A stretch of DNA of 50,823 bases from Methylococcales bacterium (lineage in GTDB: Bacteria; Pseudomonadota; Gammaproteobacteria; JABHGC01): contig JABHGC010000068.1 of NCBI GenBank assembly GCA_018672285.1, forward strand, positions 1 to 50,823, read 5' to 3'. The position numbers and the translations under genes are program-made. Below, one piece after another: positions 11,119-21,692 of the stretch. The notes under the pieces are model-generated. The model was not told the origin of the DNA. It worked only from the letters and a program-made list of their open reading frames with translations, and did no database searches. Within the stretch, counting starts at the first letter, position 1. Each line of letters opens with the position of its first letter.

Positions 11119-12663
11119 TCAAACAATACCACGCTCGATTTCACCGTCTTTACGTAACGCTCTTTTTACTATTTTCCCTGCGGCATTTTTAGGCAAATCA
11201 GCCATAAAATGCACTTTTTTAGGCACTTGATGTGCCCCCAGATTTTCTCGGCAAAACGCTCTAATTTCTTTTGATGCCGTGCCCTCATATCCGTCTTTCA
11301 ACGCAACATAAGCGATTGGTATCTCACCATGGCTCTCACTGGGCTCGCCAATCACGGCAGCCTCAGAAATACTGGGGTGCATATATAAAACTTCTTCCAC
11401 CACCCGAGGGTAGACATTCATCCCATTGACAATAATCATGTCTTTTTTACGGTCAACAATAAAAAAGTAACCATCATCATCTTCGCTCCCTAAATCTCCG
11501 GTACGAAACCAGTCCCCAAAAAAAGATTCGGCTGTTTGCTCTGGCTGATTCAAGTACCCCTTCATCACATTGGGTCCTCGTACACATATTTCACCAATCA
11601 CACCATGCTCAACTTCAGCGCCATTATCATCAACAATCTTCATTTCGACATTTGGGATCGGCAAACCAATAGAACCTGCTTTTCGCTCAGCATCGATTGG
11701 GTTTACTGAGGTCACAGGGGAGCATTCTGTCGGACCATCCCCTTCATGTATTGGCACGCCAAAACGCGCCTCAAATCGGTTCATCATTTCAACAGGCATT
11801 GCAGCCCCACCCGACACACAGTAGCGTAATCGCTTTATTTTACGGGTCGCCTCTTCCGGGAGCTTAAGTAAAACATTGTACATACTTGGCACCCCCAAAA
11901 AGACCGTTACACCTTCTGCCTCAATGGTTTGTGCCACCAAATTCGGCTCAAATTTTGCCAGCGGTGCAATGGTTAAGCCATTCAGCAACGGCGTTAACAT
12001 GCCAACAGTAGCAGCGAAAGCATGAAACATCGGCAACACTAATAAAATGACATCTTTTCCTGGCTGTAATTTGAGCGCCGGCATCACACAGGTTGTATTT
12101 GCCACCAAATTATAATGCGTTAACATGGCGCCTTTGGGGTAGCCGGTCGTCCCCGAGGTATAAATAATGACGGCTACATCATCTTTGGGGTTCCATGACA
12201 TTGCAATATTACTTGCTTGTGTTTCCAACAGTGTTTGCCAAGAAACACCTGACTCAGCCTCCCCTATTGAAATTGTTTGTCTTAACCCTTCTACATCACC
12301 TCTAACAACATTCACTTTTTCTTCAAATAGCGCATGAAAAATCATCAGGTTAACGTCAGCATCTTTTAATATGTATGTGATTTCCCTTGGGGTCAGTAGC
12401 AAATTAATGGGCACCACAGTTGCACCCGCTTTCAAAATACCGAAATAAGCCACCACAAATGCTTCTGAATTAATGCAGTACAACGCAACCCTATCACCCT
12501 TACTCACACCCAGTGCCTTCAAGCCGCTTGCCACCCGGTTTGACTGCTCACCAAAGTGCCGGAAGGACCACTGCTGCCCCTCCATTCGCATCGCGATTTG
12601 TTCAGCATGCCGTGCCACACTTGCGCTAAATTTTTCAGGCAAAGAAATTAATTCAATATCCAT
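11119..12663 (-). CDS. Long-chain acyl-CoA ligase (AMP-dependent synthetase family)
   Basis: YTSGTTGYPKGAM and DRKKDMIIVNGMNVYP motifs. Confidence 0.9.
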   Translation of the reverse strand: MDIELISLPEKFSASVARHAEQIAMRMEGQQWSFRHFGEQSNRVASGLKALGVSKGDRVALYCINSEAFVVAYFGILKAGATVVPINLLLTPREITYILKDADVNLMIFHALFEEKVNVVRGDVEGLRQTISIGEAESGVSWQTLLETQASNIAMSWNPKDDVAVIIYTSGTTGYPKGAMLTHYNLVANTTCVMPALKLQPGKDVILLVLPMFHAFAATVGMLTPLLNGLTIAPLAKFEPNLVAQTIEAEGVTVFLGVPSMYNVLLKLPEEATRKIKRLRYCVSGGAAMPVEMMNRFEARFGVPIHEGDGPTECSPVTSVNPIDAERKAGSIGLPIPNVEMKIVDDNGAEVEHGVIGEICVRGPNVMKGYLNQPEQTAESFFGDWFRTGDLGSEDDDGYFFIVDRKKDMIIVNGMNVYPRVVEEVLYMHPSISEAAVIGEPSESHGEIPIAYVALKDGYEGTASKEIRAFCRENLGAHQVPKKVHFMADLPKNAAGKIVKRALRKDGEIERGIV

Positions 12664-12698
12664 TGTTATATCTCATCAATAATTGGGTAAACACGACT

Positions 12699-13445
12699 TT
12701 ATAGACAAGCGACAAATAGCGTTGCCGTTTCTAACAGCTCAACCATCCCATTTTTCATTGCAGGTGTAACACCACCAAATTGTTGAATGGCGTGATGCCT
12801 TAAGATATAAAAGATGGCCAATGTCACGAGCAAGACCCCCCATATATCCCCACCTAGCAGTACCAAGCTAGCCAAAACAACCATGCCAAGCATCATACGG
12901 GTTCGCATTTTCGGCAGATTTTGATATTGCGCCAACGCACGCTCACCCCCCACAGTCGGCGTAGACAGTGCAAACATCATGAGCGCCGACCGACCAATCA
13001 CTGGCGCCATAATGATCACGCCCCAGCTTTGCTGCTCACTAATCGCCATTAATGCGGCATACTTAATCAACAGCAAAATGACCATCACATACGTCAACAC
13101 TGCGGTCATTTGATTTGGGTCATCACTGCCACCAGAGGACTTCCTCTGCCAATACAAAACAGCCTCTGCCAATGACTGAATGTGCCTTCCTTGACTCATA
13201 ATGACACTAATCACAACCCCAACAATCGCCACAATAGACGCTGGCGACGAAGACAGGAGCAACATAGGCAATAGCATTGCCAACCCGATCAAACCACCAA
13301 CCGCAGGATAAGCAAGCACGGCATATGCCGACGTTTTTTCGGAACGATCCACCTCTGAGACGGGGATACACGTTAATTGATCTAGCGCCGCTAAAAAATA
13401 CGCTTTATCGAGCATTCCGAGTTTTAGTAATCGGGAAAGATTCAT
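12699..13445 (-). CDS. CobS-like (adenosylcobinamide-GDP ribazoletransferase fold) membrane protein, catalytic motifs lost
   Basis: FLAALDQLTCIPV N-terminus and C-terminal FGGVTPAMKNGMVELLET resemble CobS; expected HLDGLADTxDG is HIQSLAEAVLYW. Confidence 0.6.
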   Translation of the reverse strand: MNLSRLLKLGMLDKAYFLAALDQLTCIPVSEVDRSEKTSAYAVLAYPAVGGLIGLAMLLPMLLLSSSPASIVAIVGVVISVIMSQGRHIQSLAEAVLYWQRKSSGGSDDPNQMTAVLTYVMVILLLIKYAALMAISEQQSWGVIIMAPVIGRSALMMFALSTPTVGGERALAQYQNLPKMRTRMMLGMVVLASLVLLGGDIWGVLLVTLAIFYILRHHAIQQFGGVTPAMKNGMVELLETATLFVACL

Positions 13446-13582
13446 TAGTTTTATTAAAAAATCATGTTATTATTATGTATCTAGCTTGCCACCTTACCAT
13501 TTCCAAGGTGATGAACTAATCTATTAAGGTACACCTGATTTCGCAACCTTTTCTTTCTATTTCAAAATATGAAGACATCAAA

Positions 13583-13885
13583 ATGACAGACCAACATGAT
13601 GACGTACCCGTTCTAGAAGAAGTTGTTTTTCCTTGCAATGAAATTGATGAGGCGCTTTCTAACGACGGTACCGAGACAACTCAACACATTAGTGAAGATC
13701 AACTAAAAGCACACATCATGGAAGCCGTAGAAAAAGAATTAGACAGCGTCATCGAGAAAGCCATCTTTAGAACGTTACAGGACTCCATCGCTATTTTAGC
13801 TGAAGAGATGAAGGATGAAGTCAAAACGAACTTGCAACAATCCTTAGACTCAGTGATCAGCCAGACATTTAAAAAGCTAAAATAA
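13583..13885 (+). CDS. Small acidic helical protein of unknown function
   Basis: 100 aa intact ORF between opposing genes; mostly predicted helical. Confidence 0.6.
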   Translation: MTDQHDDVPVLEEVVFPCNEIDEALSNDGTETTQHISEDQLKAHIMEAVEKELDSVIEKAIFRTLQDSIAILAEEMKDEVKTNLQQSLDSVISQTFKKLK

Positions 13886-13887
13886 AA

Positions 13888-14691
13888 TCACGTCTTAAAT
13901 AAATGCGCTTGCTTCTTCCTCGCCTTATTATGCAACTCTTTCCATATCCGTTTCGCAGCAGGCGTTAAACGTGCGTCACCTAAGTACTGCAATAAAAACC
14001 GCATTTGATCCGTTAATCGGTGAACCCCAAAGTCTTTAAAAAAAGTGTATAAATCACGACGCATAGCGAGTTTTGCATTAAAGTTGCCACGCATTTTTTC
14101 CAAATCAATTAAACAGATTTTTGGTGCCCCTGAGTTCCACTGTACAAAAACATGTTTTGTATATAAACCGTGATGCTGAAAACGATGTTGATGTAGCAAA
14201 GCAATGGCTTTTGCCATTTGAGAAATCAATTCTGCACGTCCTGCCGATAAAGCCGGCCAGCCACTTTGCCCCCACTTCTGTAGCAATACATCCAACGGCT
14301 CATAACCCTGCAGCTCTTTCGTCATTAATATGGCCTGCAAATCACCACCTTGTTTACGTTGCTCATAGTAAATTGGCGTTAGCGATGGCACACCAATTTT
14401 TTGTAGGCGTAAAATATTTCGCATTTCAATACCAAAGGTCGGCTCCCCTTTGATTGGATGACGCAAACTGGCACCTTTATGGTTTTGTTGACGCTTTATA
14501 AAAACGCCCACCTCTCCACCATCAGGACGCTTCAATACGAAGCGAGAGGCACCACTCCAACCGCCTCTCCTAAAATTAGGTGGCTCGAACCATTCAATAT
14601 CCAAAGTCCACAATGCTTCAAATGAATCTAGCTGATTAAACGCTAAGATATCTTGCCAATCTTCAGCCAGCACTTTTTTCACGACACACAC
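13888..14691 (-). CDS. Lipopolysaccharide kinase (InaA/Kdo kinase) family protein
   Basis: LHQHRFQHHGLYTKHVFV...ICLIDLEKMR matches InaA-type motifs; overlaps panC by 13 nt. Confidence 0.8.
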   Translation of the reverse strand: MCVVKKVLAEDWQDILAFNQLDSFEALWTLDIEWFEPPNFRRGGWSGASRFVLKRPDGGEVGVFIKRQQNHKGASLRHPIKGEPTFGIEMRNILRLQKIGVPSLTPIYYEQRKQGGDLQAILMTKELQGYEPLDVLLQKWGQSGWPALSAGRAELISQMAKAIALLHQHRFQHHGLYTKHVFVQWNSGAPKICLIDLEKMRGNFNAKLAMRRDLYTFFKDFGVHRLTDQMRFLLQYLGDARLTPAAKRIWKELHNKARKKQAHLFKT

Positions 14692-15539
14692 TCTTTCGCT
14701 GAAACAGCAATATTATCAATCAACCGCGCCTTACCTAAAAATGCTGCCGCAATGACTTGCCAGGATTCATCACCCACTTCAGAGGGCGATAAACTGTTGG
14801 GGTTTTTAATGTGGAAATAATCAATCACAAACCCTGATGCCGTTAAATTTGCCACAGCCTCGCTTTCCATCTCAGCATATTGTCTCAGACCACGCTTTAA
14901 CGCGTCTTTTACCGCCAACAAAGACTGGTATAACGCTGGTGCTTGAACCCGTTCTAATTCAGATAAATATTGATTTCGAGAGCTTTTTGCTAGGCCATCA
15001 TGCTCTCTGATCGTTTCACATAATTGAATTTCTACAGGAAAATTTAAGTCAATCACCATTCTTTGAATCAGCAAACATTGCTGATAGTCTTTCAATCCAA
15101 AATAGGCACAATCCGGCATTAAAATATTAAATAGCTTTCCAACCACCAAACCCACACCATCAAAATGGCCAGGGCGAGACAACCCGCATAAAATATTCGA
15201 CAACTCTGGTAACAGAACCTGTGTTGCACTTTGCCTTGGATACATTTCCGTCACGCTTGGTGCGAACAAACAGTCAACACCCTGCGACTCCAAGTGCTTG
15301 ATATCCTCAGTGAGGGTTCTAGGGTATTGATCAAAATCCTCACCCGCCGAAAATTGCGTCGGGTTCACAAAAATGCTGACCACAACGTAGTCACAACCTG
15401 ATTTTGCTTGCTCGACTAAATTGAGATGGCCTTCATGTAAGTTACCCATGGTTGGTACTAGTCCAATCCGTGAGCCTTTGGCCTTGGCGCTGTGTATTGC
15501 AGCGCGTACATCAGAAATGCTTTGAAACTGCTGCATCAC
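14679..15539 (-). CDS. panC: Pantoate--beta-alanine ligase
   Basis: GLVPTMGNLHEGHLNLV, FVNPTQF. Confidence 0.96.
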   Translation of the reverse strand: MMQQFQSISDVRAAIHSAKAKGSRIGLVPTMGNLHEGHLNLVEQAKSGCDYVVVSIFVNPTQFSAGEDFDQYPRTLTEDIKHLESQGVDCLFAPSVTEMYPRQSATQVLLPELSNILCGLSRPGHFDGVGLVVGKLFNILMPDCAYFGLKDYQQCLLIQRMVIDLNFPVEIQLCETIREHDGLAKSSRNQYLSELERVQAPALYQSLLAVKDALKRGLRQYAEMESEAVANLTASGFVIDYFHIKNPNSLSPSEVGDESWQVIAAAFLGKARLIDNIAVSAKECVS

Positions 15540-15549
15540 ACTCTCACTG

Positions 15550-18192
15550 CTAGCCCGTTAAGCTTTTAGACACAATTTCATACACGTCTTTTGATAACCC
15601 TTCCACCTGCTGAATGCGTTCTAACTGTGTAATCATCAAGTCACGGCGATGTTCATCGTATTTTTGCCAACGGGTAAATGCCGACACCAGCCTTGCAGCA
15701 ATCTGCGGGTTCATCGGGTCTAGCTTCAATACAGAGTCTGCTAAGAACGCATACCCTGAGCCATCTTCCGCATGAAAATGATAGGGGTTCAGGCTGACAA
15801 ACGCGCCAATCAATGAGCGAACTTTATTCGGATTTTTCAGGTTAAAATCTTGATGTAGCATTAAATGCCTCACCACATTCAAAGCATCTCCTATTTGAGT
15901 TGTTGCTTGAATTGAAAACCATTTATCCAGAACCAAGGGATCATTCTGCCATTTATAGTAAAATGCCTCTAACGCCATCATTCTCTCAGGGCACTGTTTA
16001 TTCGCCAATAACTGTAGCGCACTCAGCTCATCCGTCATATTGCCACCTAAGACAAACTGACCGACACACATATCAATACAAGTCTGGTTTTCCAACTCAA
16101 TTAAGTAGCTTAAAGCCAGGTTTTTTAATCGCCTTTGACCAATATCTTTAGGGCTTGGTTGATACTCGCCATCATTTTGATTGGTTTGATATAAACCCAT
16201 TAAGGCCAGCTGATGGGCTTCTGCCAACGCTTTCTTTAGGAATTGGCGAGCAACATGAATCGCCTCCACATCAACTTGTGCAAACACTTCACTCAAATAG
16301 TTTTCACTTGGTAAAGTCAGTGCCTCAGCGATCAACGACTGATCTAGCTCACTACTCATTAATGTTTTTGCAAATACTTCGCTGTATTTAGCATCTAAGA
16401 CCAGTGACTTATCTTGCTGAAAATCACTCACCAACCCTGCAATCACATTAATTGAAAATCGCTGTGCGGCATCCCATCGATTAAATTCATCTTGATCATT
16501 TGCCATTAAAAAGGCGAGCTGCTCAGAGCTATAATCATAATTTAATTTAACAGGCGCTGAAAAATCTCGTAACAATGAAGGCACGGGCTCACTGGCAACA
16601 TCATGAAAACAAAATGTTTGAGTCGCCTCTTTGACATCCAGGGTCAGAGTACTGTCTTCACTTAAATGTCCTTCATAGTTTAGCGCTAACGGCAAACCAT
16701 CATCAGCAATCAAGCCAACGGAGAACGGTATATGAAACGGTTTTTTATCAATTTGCCCCGGCGTTTCAGGGCAACTTTGCTCAACGGTAATAAAATACTG
16801 CTTTGCATCAGCATCATATTCTGTCGACACATTGAGAACAGGTGTCCCTGCTTGACCATACCAACGTTTAAATTGACCTAAATCATATTGATTGGCATCA
16901 GACATGGCCGCCACAAAATCTTCTGTTGTGACCGCTTGACCATCATGGCGCTCAAAATACAAGTCCATACCACGGCGAAAACCGTCCACACCTAATAAGG
17001 TATGAATCATTCGAATGACTTCAGCCCCTTTGTTATACACCGTCACCGTGTAAAAGTTACTGATTTCCATATAGGCTTCAGGCCGAATTGGGTGCGCCAT
17101 AGGTCCTGCATCTTGAGCGAACTGGGCTGTTTTCAACACCCGCACTTCTTGAATGCGTTTTACCGCTCTGGCGCCCATATCGGCTGAAAATTCTTGATCT
17201 CTAAAAACCGTTAAACCTTCTTTTAGGCTTAATTGAAACCAATCTCGACAGGTAACTCTATTGCCCGTCCAGTTATGAAAATACTCATGGGCAATGACCC
17301 CTTCGATACCTTCATAGTCAGCATCTGTTGCCGTATCCGGCTTGGCTAAGACGTATTTTGAATTAAAGACATTCAGGCCTTTGTTTTCCATTGCCCCCAT
17401 ATTGAAGTCATCGACAGCCACAATCATGTAGATATCTAAGTCATACTCCAAACCAAAGACGTCTTCATCCCAGGTCATCGCTTTCTTTAGCGATTGCATG
17501 GCATGGTCACATTTATCGTGATTTTGGGGTTCCACAAAAATGTGCAGTGCAATGTCACGATTGGATTTTGTGGTAAAAGTATCTTCAATTTTAACCAAAT
17601 CACCCGCGACTAATGCAAAAAGGTAACAAGGTTTTGGAAATGGATCTTCCCATTTAATCCAGTGACGCGCCCCAGACTCACCTTGGTCGATGGGGTTTCC
17701 ATTCGACAACATGACAGGAAAGCGCACTTTATCCGCTTCAATCGTGGTGGTGAACTTAGCCATGATGTCAGGCCGGTCTAAGAAATAGGTAATTCGCCGA
17801 AAACCTTCCGCTTCACACTGCGTACAAAAATTACCACTTGATTGATACAAGCCTTCTAAAGCGGTGTTATTTTTAGGATCAACTTGGGTTTCAATTTCTA
17901 AGGTAAATTGCTCTGGCACGCTTGATATCATCAGCATGCCATCTTCAATTTGATATTGCTCACTCGTTAAAACGTCATCATTGATCTGGACTCGGACCAA
18001 ATCTAACGACTGCCCCATTAAAACCAACGGCACAGGCTCAGTTTGTTCTGGATTACGTCGACATTGAGATGTCGCAATCACTTGGGTTTCAGTGTCTTCC
18101 AGGTTGAAACGCAAATCGACAGTATCAATGAGATAATCAGGTGGTGTGTAGTCTCGGAGAAATATGGTTTTTGGCGTACTATTTTTAGACAT
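15550..18192 (-). CDS. pepN: Aminopeptidase N
   Basis: GAMEN, HEYFHNWTGNRVTCRDWFQLSLKEGLTVFRDQEF. Confidence 0.97.
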   Translation of the reverse strand: MSKNSTPKTIFLRDYTPPDYLIDTVDLRFNLEDTETQVIATSQCRRNPEQTEPVPLVLMGQSLDLVRVQINDDVLTSEQYQIEDGMLMISSVPEQFTLEIETQVDPKNNTALEGLYQSSGNFCTQCEAEGFRRITYFLDRPDIMAKFTTTIEADKVRFPVMLSNGNPIDQGESGARHWIKWEDPFPKPCYLFALVAGDLVKIEDTFTTKSNRDIALHIFVEPQNHDKCDHAMQSLKKAMTWDEDVFGLEYDLDIYMIVAVDDFNMGAMENKGLNVFNSKYVLAKPDTATDADYEGIEGVIAHEYFHNWTGNRVTCRDWFQLSLKEGLTVFRDQEFSADMGARAVKRIQEVRVLKTAQFAQDAGPMAHPIRPEAYMEISNFYTVTVYNKGAEVIRMIHTLLGVDGFRRGMDLYFERHDGQAVTTEDFVAAMSDANQYDLGQFKRWYGQAGTPVLNVSTEYDADAKQYFITVEQSCPETPGQIDKKPFHIPFSVGLIADDGLPLALNYEGHLSEDSTLTLDVKEATQTFCFHDVASEPVPSLLRDFSAPVKLNYDYSSEQLAFLMANDQDEFNRWDAAQRFSINVIAGLVSDFQQDKSLVLDAKYSEVFAKTLMSSELDQSLIAEALTLPSENYLSEVFAQVDVEAIHVARQFLKKALAEAHQLALMGLYQTNQNDGEYQPSPKDIGQRRLKNLALSYLIELENQTCIDMCVGQFVLGGNMTDELSALQLLANKQCPERMMALEAFYYKWQNDPLVLDKWFSIQATTQIGDALNVVRHLMLHQDFNLKNPNKVRSLIGAFVSLNPYHFHAEDGSGYAFLADSVLKLDPMNPQIAARLVSAFTRWQKYDEHRRDLMITQLERIQQVEGLSKDVYEIVSKSLTG

Positions 18193-18204
18193 TATTATTC
18201 CTGC

Positions 18205-18993
18205 TCAATAACTGTGTTGCTTATCTGGAAACTGCTGATTTTTCACTTCTGATACAAATTGCGCTAATGCGTTACCTATCGAGCCAGACTCGGCCAGAAA
18301 ATCTTTTACAAAACGCGCCTTACGCCCCAGCGTCATGCCTAACATATCATGCAATACAAGAACTTGACCATCGCAATCCACACCCGCGCCAATACCGATA
18401 GTCGGAATGCTAATTTGCGCGGTCAATGTGCCGGCTAATTCACTAGGAATACATTCCAAAACAAGAAGTTGCGCGCCTGCCTCCACCACTGCATTCGCTT
18501 GTTTTAAAACAAGCCCTGCCTCTTCGCCTTTCCCTTGAACCACATAACCGCCGAAACGGTTTACCGATTGAGGCAACAACCCTAAGTGCCCACAAACCGG
18601 AATACCCTGCGCTACTAGTGCCTCAATCACCTCAACAAAAGCCCCCTCCAGCTTTACCATATTGGCACCCGCTTTCATTAAAATAGCCGATGATGCTAAA
18701 GCTTGAGTCACGGTTTGGTAACTACCAAAGGGTAAGTCTGCAATAACCAAGGCATGACTAACACCCTTTGCAACACAGCGGGTGTGGTACGCCATTTCTT
18801 CTAGCGTTACAGGAATGGTTGATGACTCACCTTGAATCACCATACCAAGAGAATCTCCCACGAGAATCACATCCACCCCAGCTTGATCAACAAGCGCGGC
18901 TGAAGTGGCATCGTAACTGGTCAAGCAGGTGATTTTATCCTTTTTCTCTTTGGCCTTTTGCAGCGTTACCACAGTTACTTGAGACATGCTCAC
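18205..18993 (-). CDS. panB: 3-methyl-2-oxobutanoate hydroxymethyltransferase
   Basis: ITCLTSYDATSA, VGDSLGMV, ADLPFGSYQ. Confidence 0.97.
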   Translation of the reverse strand: MSMSQVTVVTLQKAKEKKDKITCLTSYDATSAALVDQAGVDVILVGDSLGMVIQGESSTIPVTLEEMAYHTRCVAKGVSHALVIADLPFGSYQTVTQALASSAILMKAGANMVKLEGAFVEVIEALVAQGIPVCGHLGLLPQSVNRFGGYVVQGKGEEAGLVLKQANAVVEAGAQLLVLECIPSELAGTLTAQISIPTIGIGAGVDCDGQVLVLHDMLGMTLGRKARFVKDFLAESGSIGNALAQFVSEVKNQQFPDKQHSY

Positions 18994-19160
18994 CCCTAAA
19001 AATTTTCAATTATTTCATTTAACCACAGCCACTCACATCATTCTAATAAAAGTAAGGCTAAGGTTTAACACCTCAAGAACACCCATGCTTAGCGCATACG
19101 TTCACTTTTTGAAGATAGCTTAAAACGATGAGTCACTATAAAAATTATTTAAGGCCTTAG

Positions 19161-19655
19161 CTACGCGCTCATCAGGGAGACACCTGAGCGATCACAGGAT
19201 GCTAACAATTCTGTCAACTTACCTTGGCCAGGGATGACAAGCTCTTCAGCTAAATCAGCTAATGGCATCAGAACAAATGCACGCTCAAAAATACGTGGGT
19301 GCGGTAAGATTAAAAACTCAGATTGCATTTCCTGCGCCTCAACCAGCAGCAAATCTAAATCTAACGTTCTAGCGCCCCAGTGAATTTTTCTTTCTCGCAA
19401 TCTTGCTCGCTCTATTTTATGCAACTCTGTGAGCAATTGAACAGGGGTTAGTTTCGTAAGCAAGCAAACAGCGGCATTGATGTAGTCATCCTGTTCACCA
19501 GGACCAATTGGTTTTGTTTGATATAACTGAGATACGTGAAAACTGCCCGGTTCACTTAAGCCACGCAATGCCTCAATCGCAAATGCAATATGCGCTTTTG
19601 AGTCACCTAAGTTACTGCCTAAACTCACATAAGCTGTTTGCAGCTCAGTCATCAT
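19161..19655 (-). CDS. folK: 2-amino-4-hydroxy-6-hydroxymethyldihydropteridine diphosphokinase
   Basis: AYVSLGSNLGD, WGARTLDLDLLL, LPHPRIFERAFVL; start set at MMTELQTAY, slightly overlapping pcnB. Confidence 0.94.
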   Translation of the reverse strand: MMTELQTAYVSLGSNLGDSKAHIAFAIEALRGLSEPGSFHVSQLYQTKPIGPGEQDDYINAAVCLLTKLTPVQLLTELHKIERARLRERKIHWGARTLDLDLLLVEAQEMQSEFLILPHPRIFERAFVLMPLADLAEELVIPGQGKLTELLASCDRSGVSLMSA

Positions 19656-20925
19656 GCTCTTCAGGCGCTGTTGACTCAGACTTTGGTTTGGCTTTTTTCT
19701 TACGCTGAGTATGCTTTGGCGCAACCATTTTGCGCTGCTCGGCTTCAGAGGCAACTTGTAAATCGGTCCACCACTTAGCCACCTCAGGGTCAACCTCACC
19801 CACCTGTGATCGCAGCAAGAAAAAATCGTAACCGGCTCTAAATTTAGGGTGAGATAATAACCGTAATGGACGTTTACCCGTTCGCTGGAAAAAACGTGGC
19901 TGCATTGTCCAAATTTCTCTCATTGGGTGTATAACCCGCTTCGGAATAGCGGTATGTTTTTGCTGCTGCTTGACCGTCGCATCACACGCCAATTGAATGG
20001 ATTCAATCCAACTACCCAAATGTTCCGTTTTACCCGTTGCCACTTGCTTGGCACCTGCCCATAAAAAGACAGCAAACAAAAATGCAGGTGTCACAGGCTT
20101 TCCTGCGTTCACTCTAACATCCGTATTTCGCATCGCTTTCTCTAAGAAAGCGCGAAGCTGCGGGTCTTCATCAATATTGTCTTTCGAAGCAGGAAACAAG
20201 TAGTCATATAATTTATATTCACGCAATAAATGAAATGACGCCAATGCATGCCCATGTAAAAATAACTTCAATACTTCATCAAACATACGGGCTGGAGGTA
20301 CATCGAGTAACAACCCTCCCAATGTTTTAATCGGCTCTACACACTGATCTTCAATAATAAAGTCAAGTTTGGCTGCAAACCTAATCGCCCTAATCATTCG
20401 AACAGGGTCTTCTCTAAACCGGGTTTCAGGGTCACCAATTAATCTTAACTGTGCATCAGCAATATCTTGGTAACCCGTCGAAAAATCAACAATCGAAAAA
20501 TCTGAAATATTGTAATATAACGCATTGATTGTGAAGTCTCGACGTTCTGCATCTTCTTCTAAGGTGCCATACACATTGTCGTGTAAAATTCGACCTTCTT
20601 GGTTTGTTTCACGCAGCCCATCATCATTACCACTCCCACGGAAAGTCGCAACTTCAATAATCTCTCGGCCAAAGTACACATGCGCCAGTCGAAACCGCCG
20701 CCCAATTAACCGGCAATTGCGAAACACTCTACTAACATCTTCCGGGTGAGCGTTGGTGGCAATATCAAAATCTTTTGGCTGCTTGCCCAACAAAACATCG
20801 CGCACACCTCCACCAACAAGATAGGCTTCATACCCAGCATTCTTGAGGCGGTATAGTACTTTCAGCGCATGTGGGCTAATACTGTTCCGGGATATATTAT
20901 GGTCTGGCCTGGCAATAATCATCAT
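19645..20925 (-). CDS. pcnB: Poly(A) polymerase I
   Basis: AYLVGGGVRDVLLGKQPKDFDIATNA, RRDFTINALYY. Confidence 0.95.
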   Translation of the reverse strand: MMIIARPDHNISRNSISPHALKVLYRLKNAGYEAYLVGGGVRDVLLGKQPKDFDIATNAHPEDVSRVFRNCRLIGRRFRLAHVYFGREIIEVATFRGSGNDDGLRETNQEGRILHDNVYGTLEEDAERRDFTINALYYNISDFSIVDFSTGYQDIADAQLRLIGDPETRFREDPVRMIRAIRFAAKLDFIIEDQCVEPIKTLGGLLLDVPPARMFDEVLKLFLHGHALASFHLLREYKLYDYLFPASKDNIDEDPQLRAFLEKAMRNTDVRVNAGKPVTPAFLFAVFLWAGAKQVATGKTEHLGSWIESIQLACDATVKQQQKHTAIPKRVIHPMREIWTMQPRFFQRTGKRPLRLLSHPKFRAGYDFFLLRSQVGEVDPEVAKWWTDLQVASEAEQRKMVAPKHTQRKKKAKPKSESTAPEEHDD

Positions 20926-20928
20926 AGG

Positions 20929-21231
20929 TTATGATTGTGCCAACAATGCTTGGTGGCTCAGCATTTGAATATCCAGCCGGGTAAACAAATTATTAATTTT
21001 TTCCATTCCTGGGATAACGGCTACACCTTCTTGTAAAGCACCATAACTTTTCGCTCGGCGCTTAAGTTCTGTTAGTTTATGAAATGTGGACATGATTTGT
21101 TGTTTGCTTAAACATTCTTCATCCAGAAAAGCACTGGTTTCTTCTAAAATACCCACCATCAAGTTGAGTATCCTAAGATTAGACTGCTCATAATCTGCAC
21201 TAGCGAAGCAATGCCCTGTTTTCAGCGACAT
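20929..21231 (-). CDS. Hypothetical protein
   Basis: 100 aa ORF directly upstream of pcnB, same strand. Confidence 0.55.
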   Translation of the reverse strand: MSLKTGHCFASADYEQSNLRILNLMVGILEETSAFLDEECLSKQQIMSTFHKLTELKRRAKSYGALQEGVAVIPGMEKINNLFTRLDIQMLSHQALLAQS

Positions 21232-21349
21232 AAAAAGATCCTGTATTATTTTTATTATGACTTAGGCATGACAGTGAGCCGCCTAAGTGTTAGATCATTT
21301 CATTGAGCATGCCATTCACACCTGACAATGACAAGCTAAGTTAAGACAG

Positions 21350-21649
21350 TTAGTCGTCTTTTTTCTCTTCACCAACCCAATGCTGCAACGCGTCGATAAT
21401 TTTAGTCGCTTGGTCAACGCTTGAGATATTGAATTTTGATTTTTGGTTATACTCCCCATCACGCTTTTGGTAGCGGCGGATGGTAAACTTAACCGGGCCA
21501 TACTCTTCTTTTGAACGATTCCACTCTTGCAACTTATACATCACAGTTGCCCAAGCACCCTTCGTCAGTACTTGCTTATCCAATTCTTTTACCGTTTCAA
21601 TGTCACCTTCGCTGTAGGTAACCGTTAATTCTTCAACAGTGCTCGCCAT
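21350..21649 (-). CDS. Small conserved hypothetical protein
   Basis: MASTVEELTVTYSEGDIETVKELDKQVLTKGAWATVMYKLQEW...KFTIRRYQKRDGEYNQKSKFNISS; start chosen at internal Met with an upstream AGAGG-like sequence. Confidence 0.7.
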   Translation of the reverse strand: MASTVEELTVTYSEGDIETVKELDKQVLTKGAWATVMYKLQEWNRSKEEYGPVKFTIRRYQKRDGEYNQKSKFNISSVDQATKIIDALQHWVGEEKKDD

Positions 21650-21692
21650 AGTATCCTCTTTCTTCGGTTGTTTGAGTGGCATTCTGCCACGT

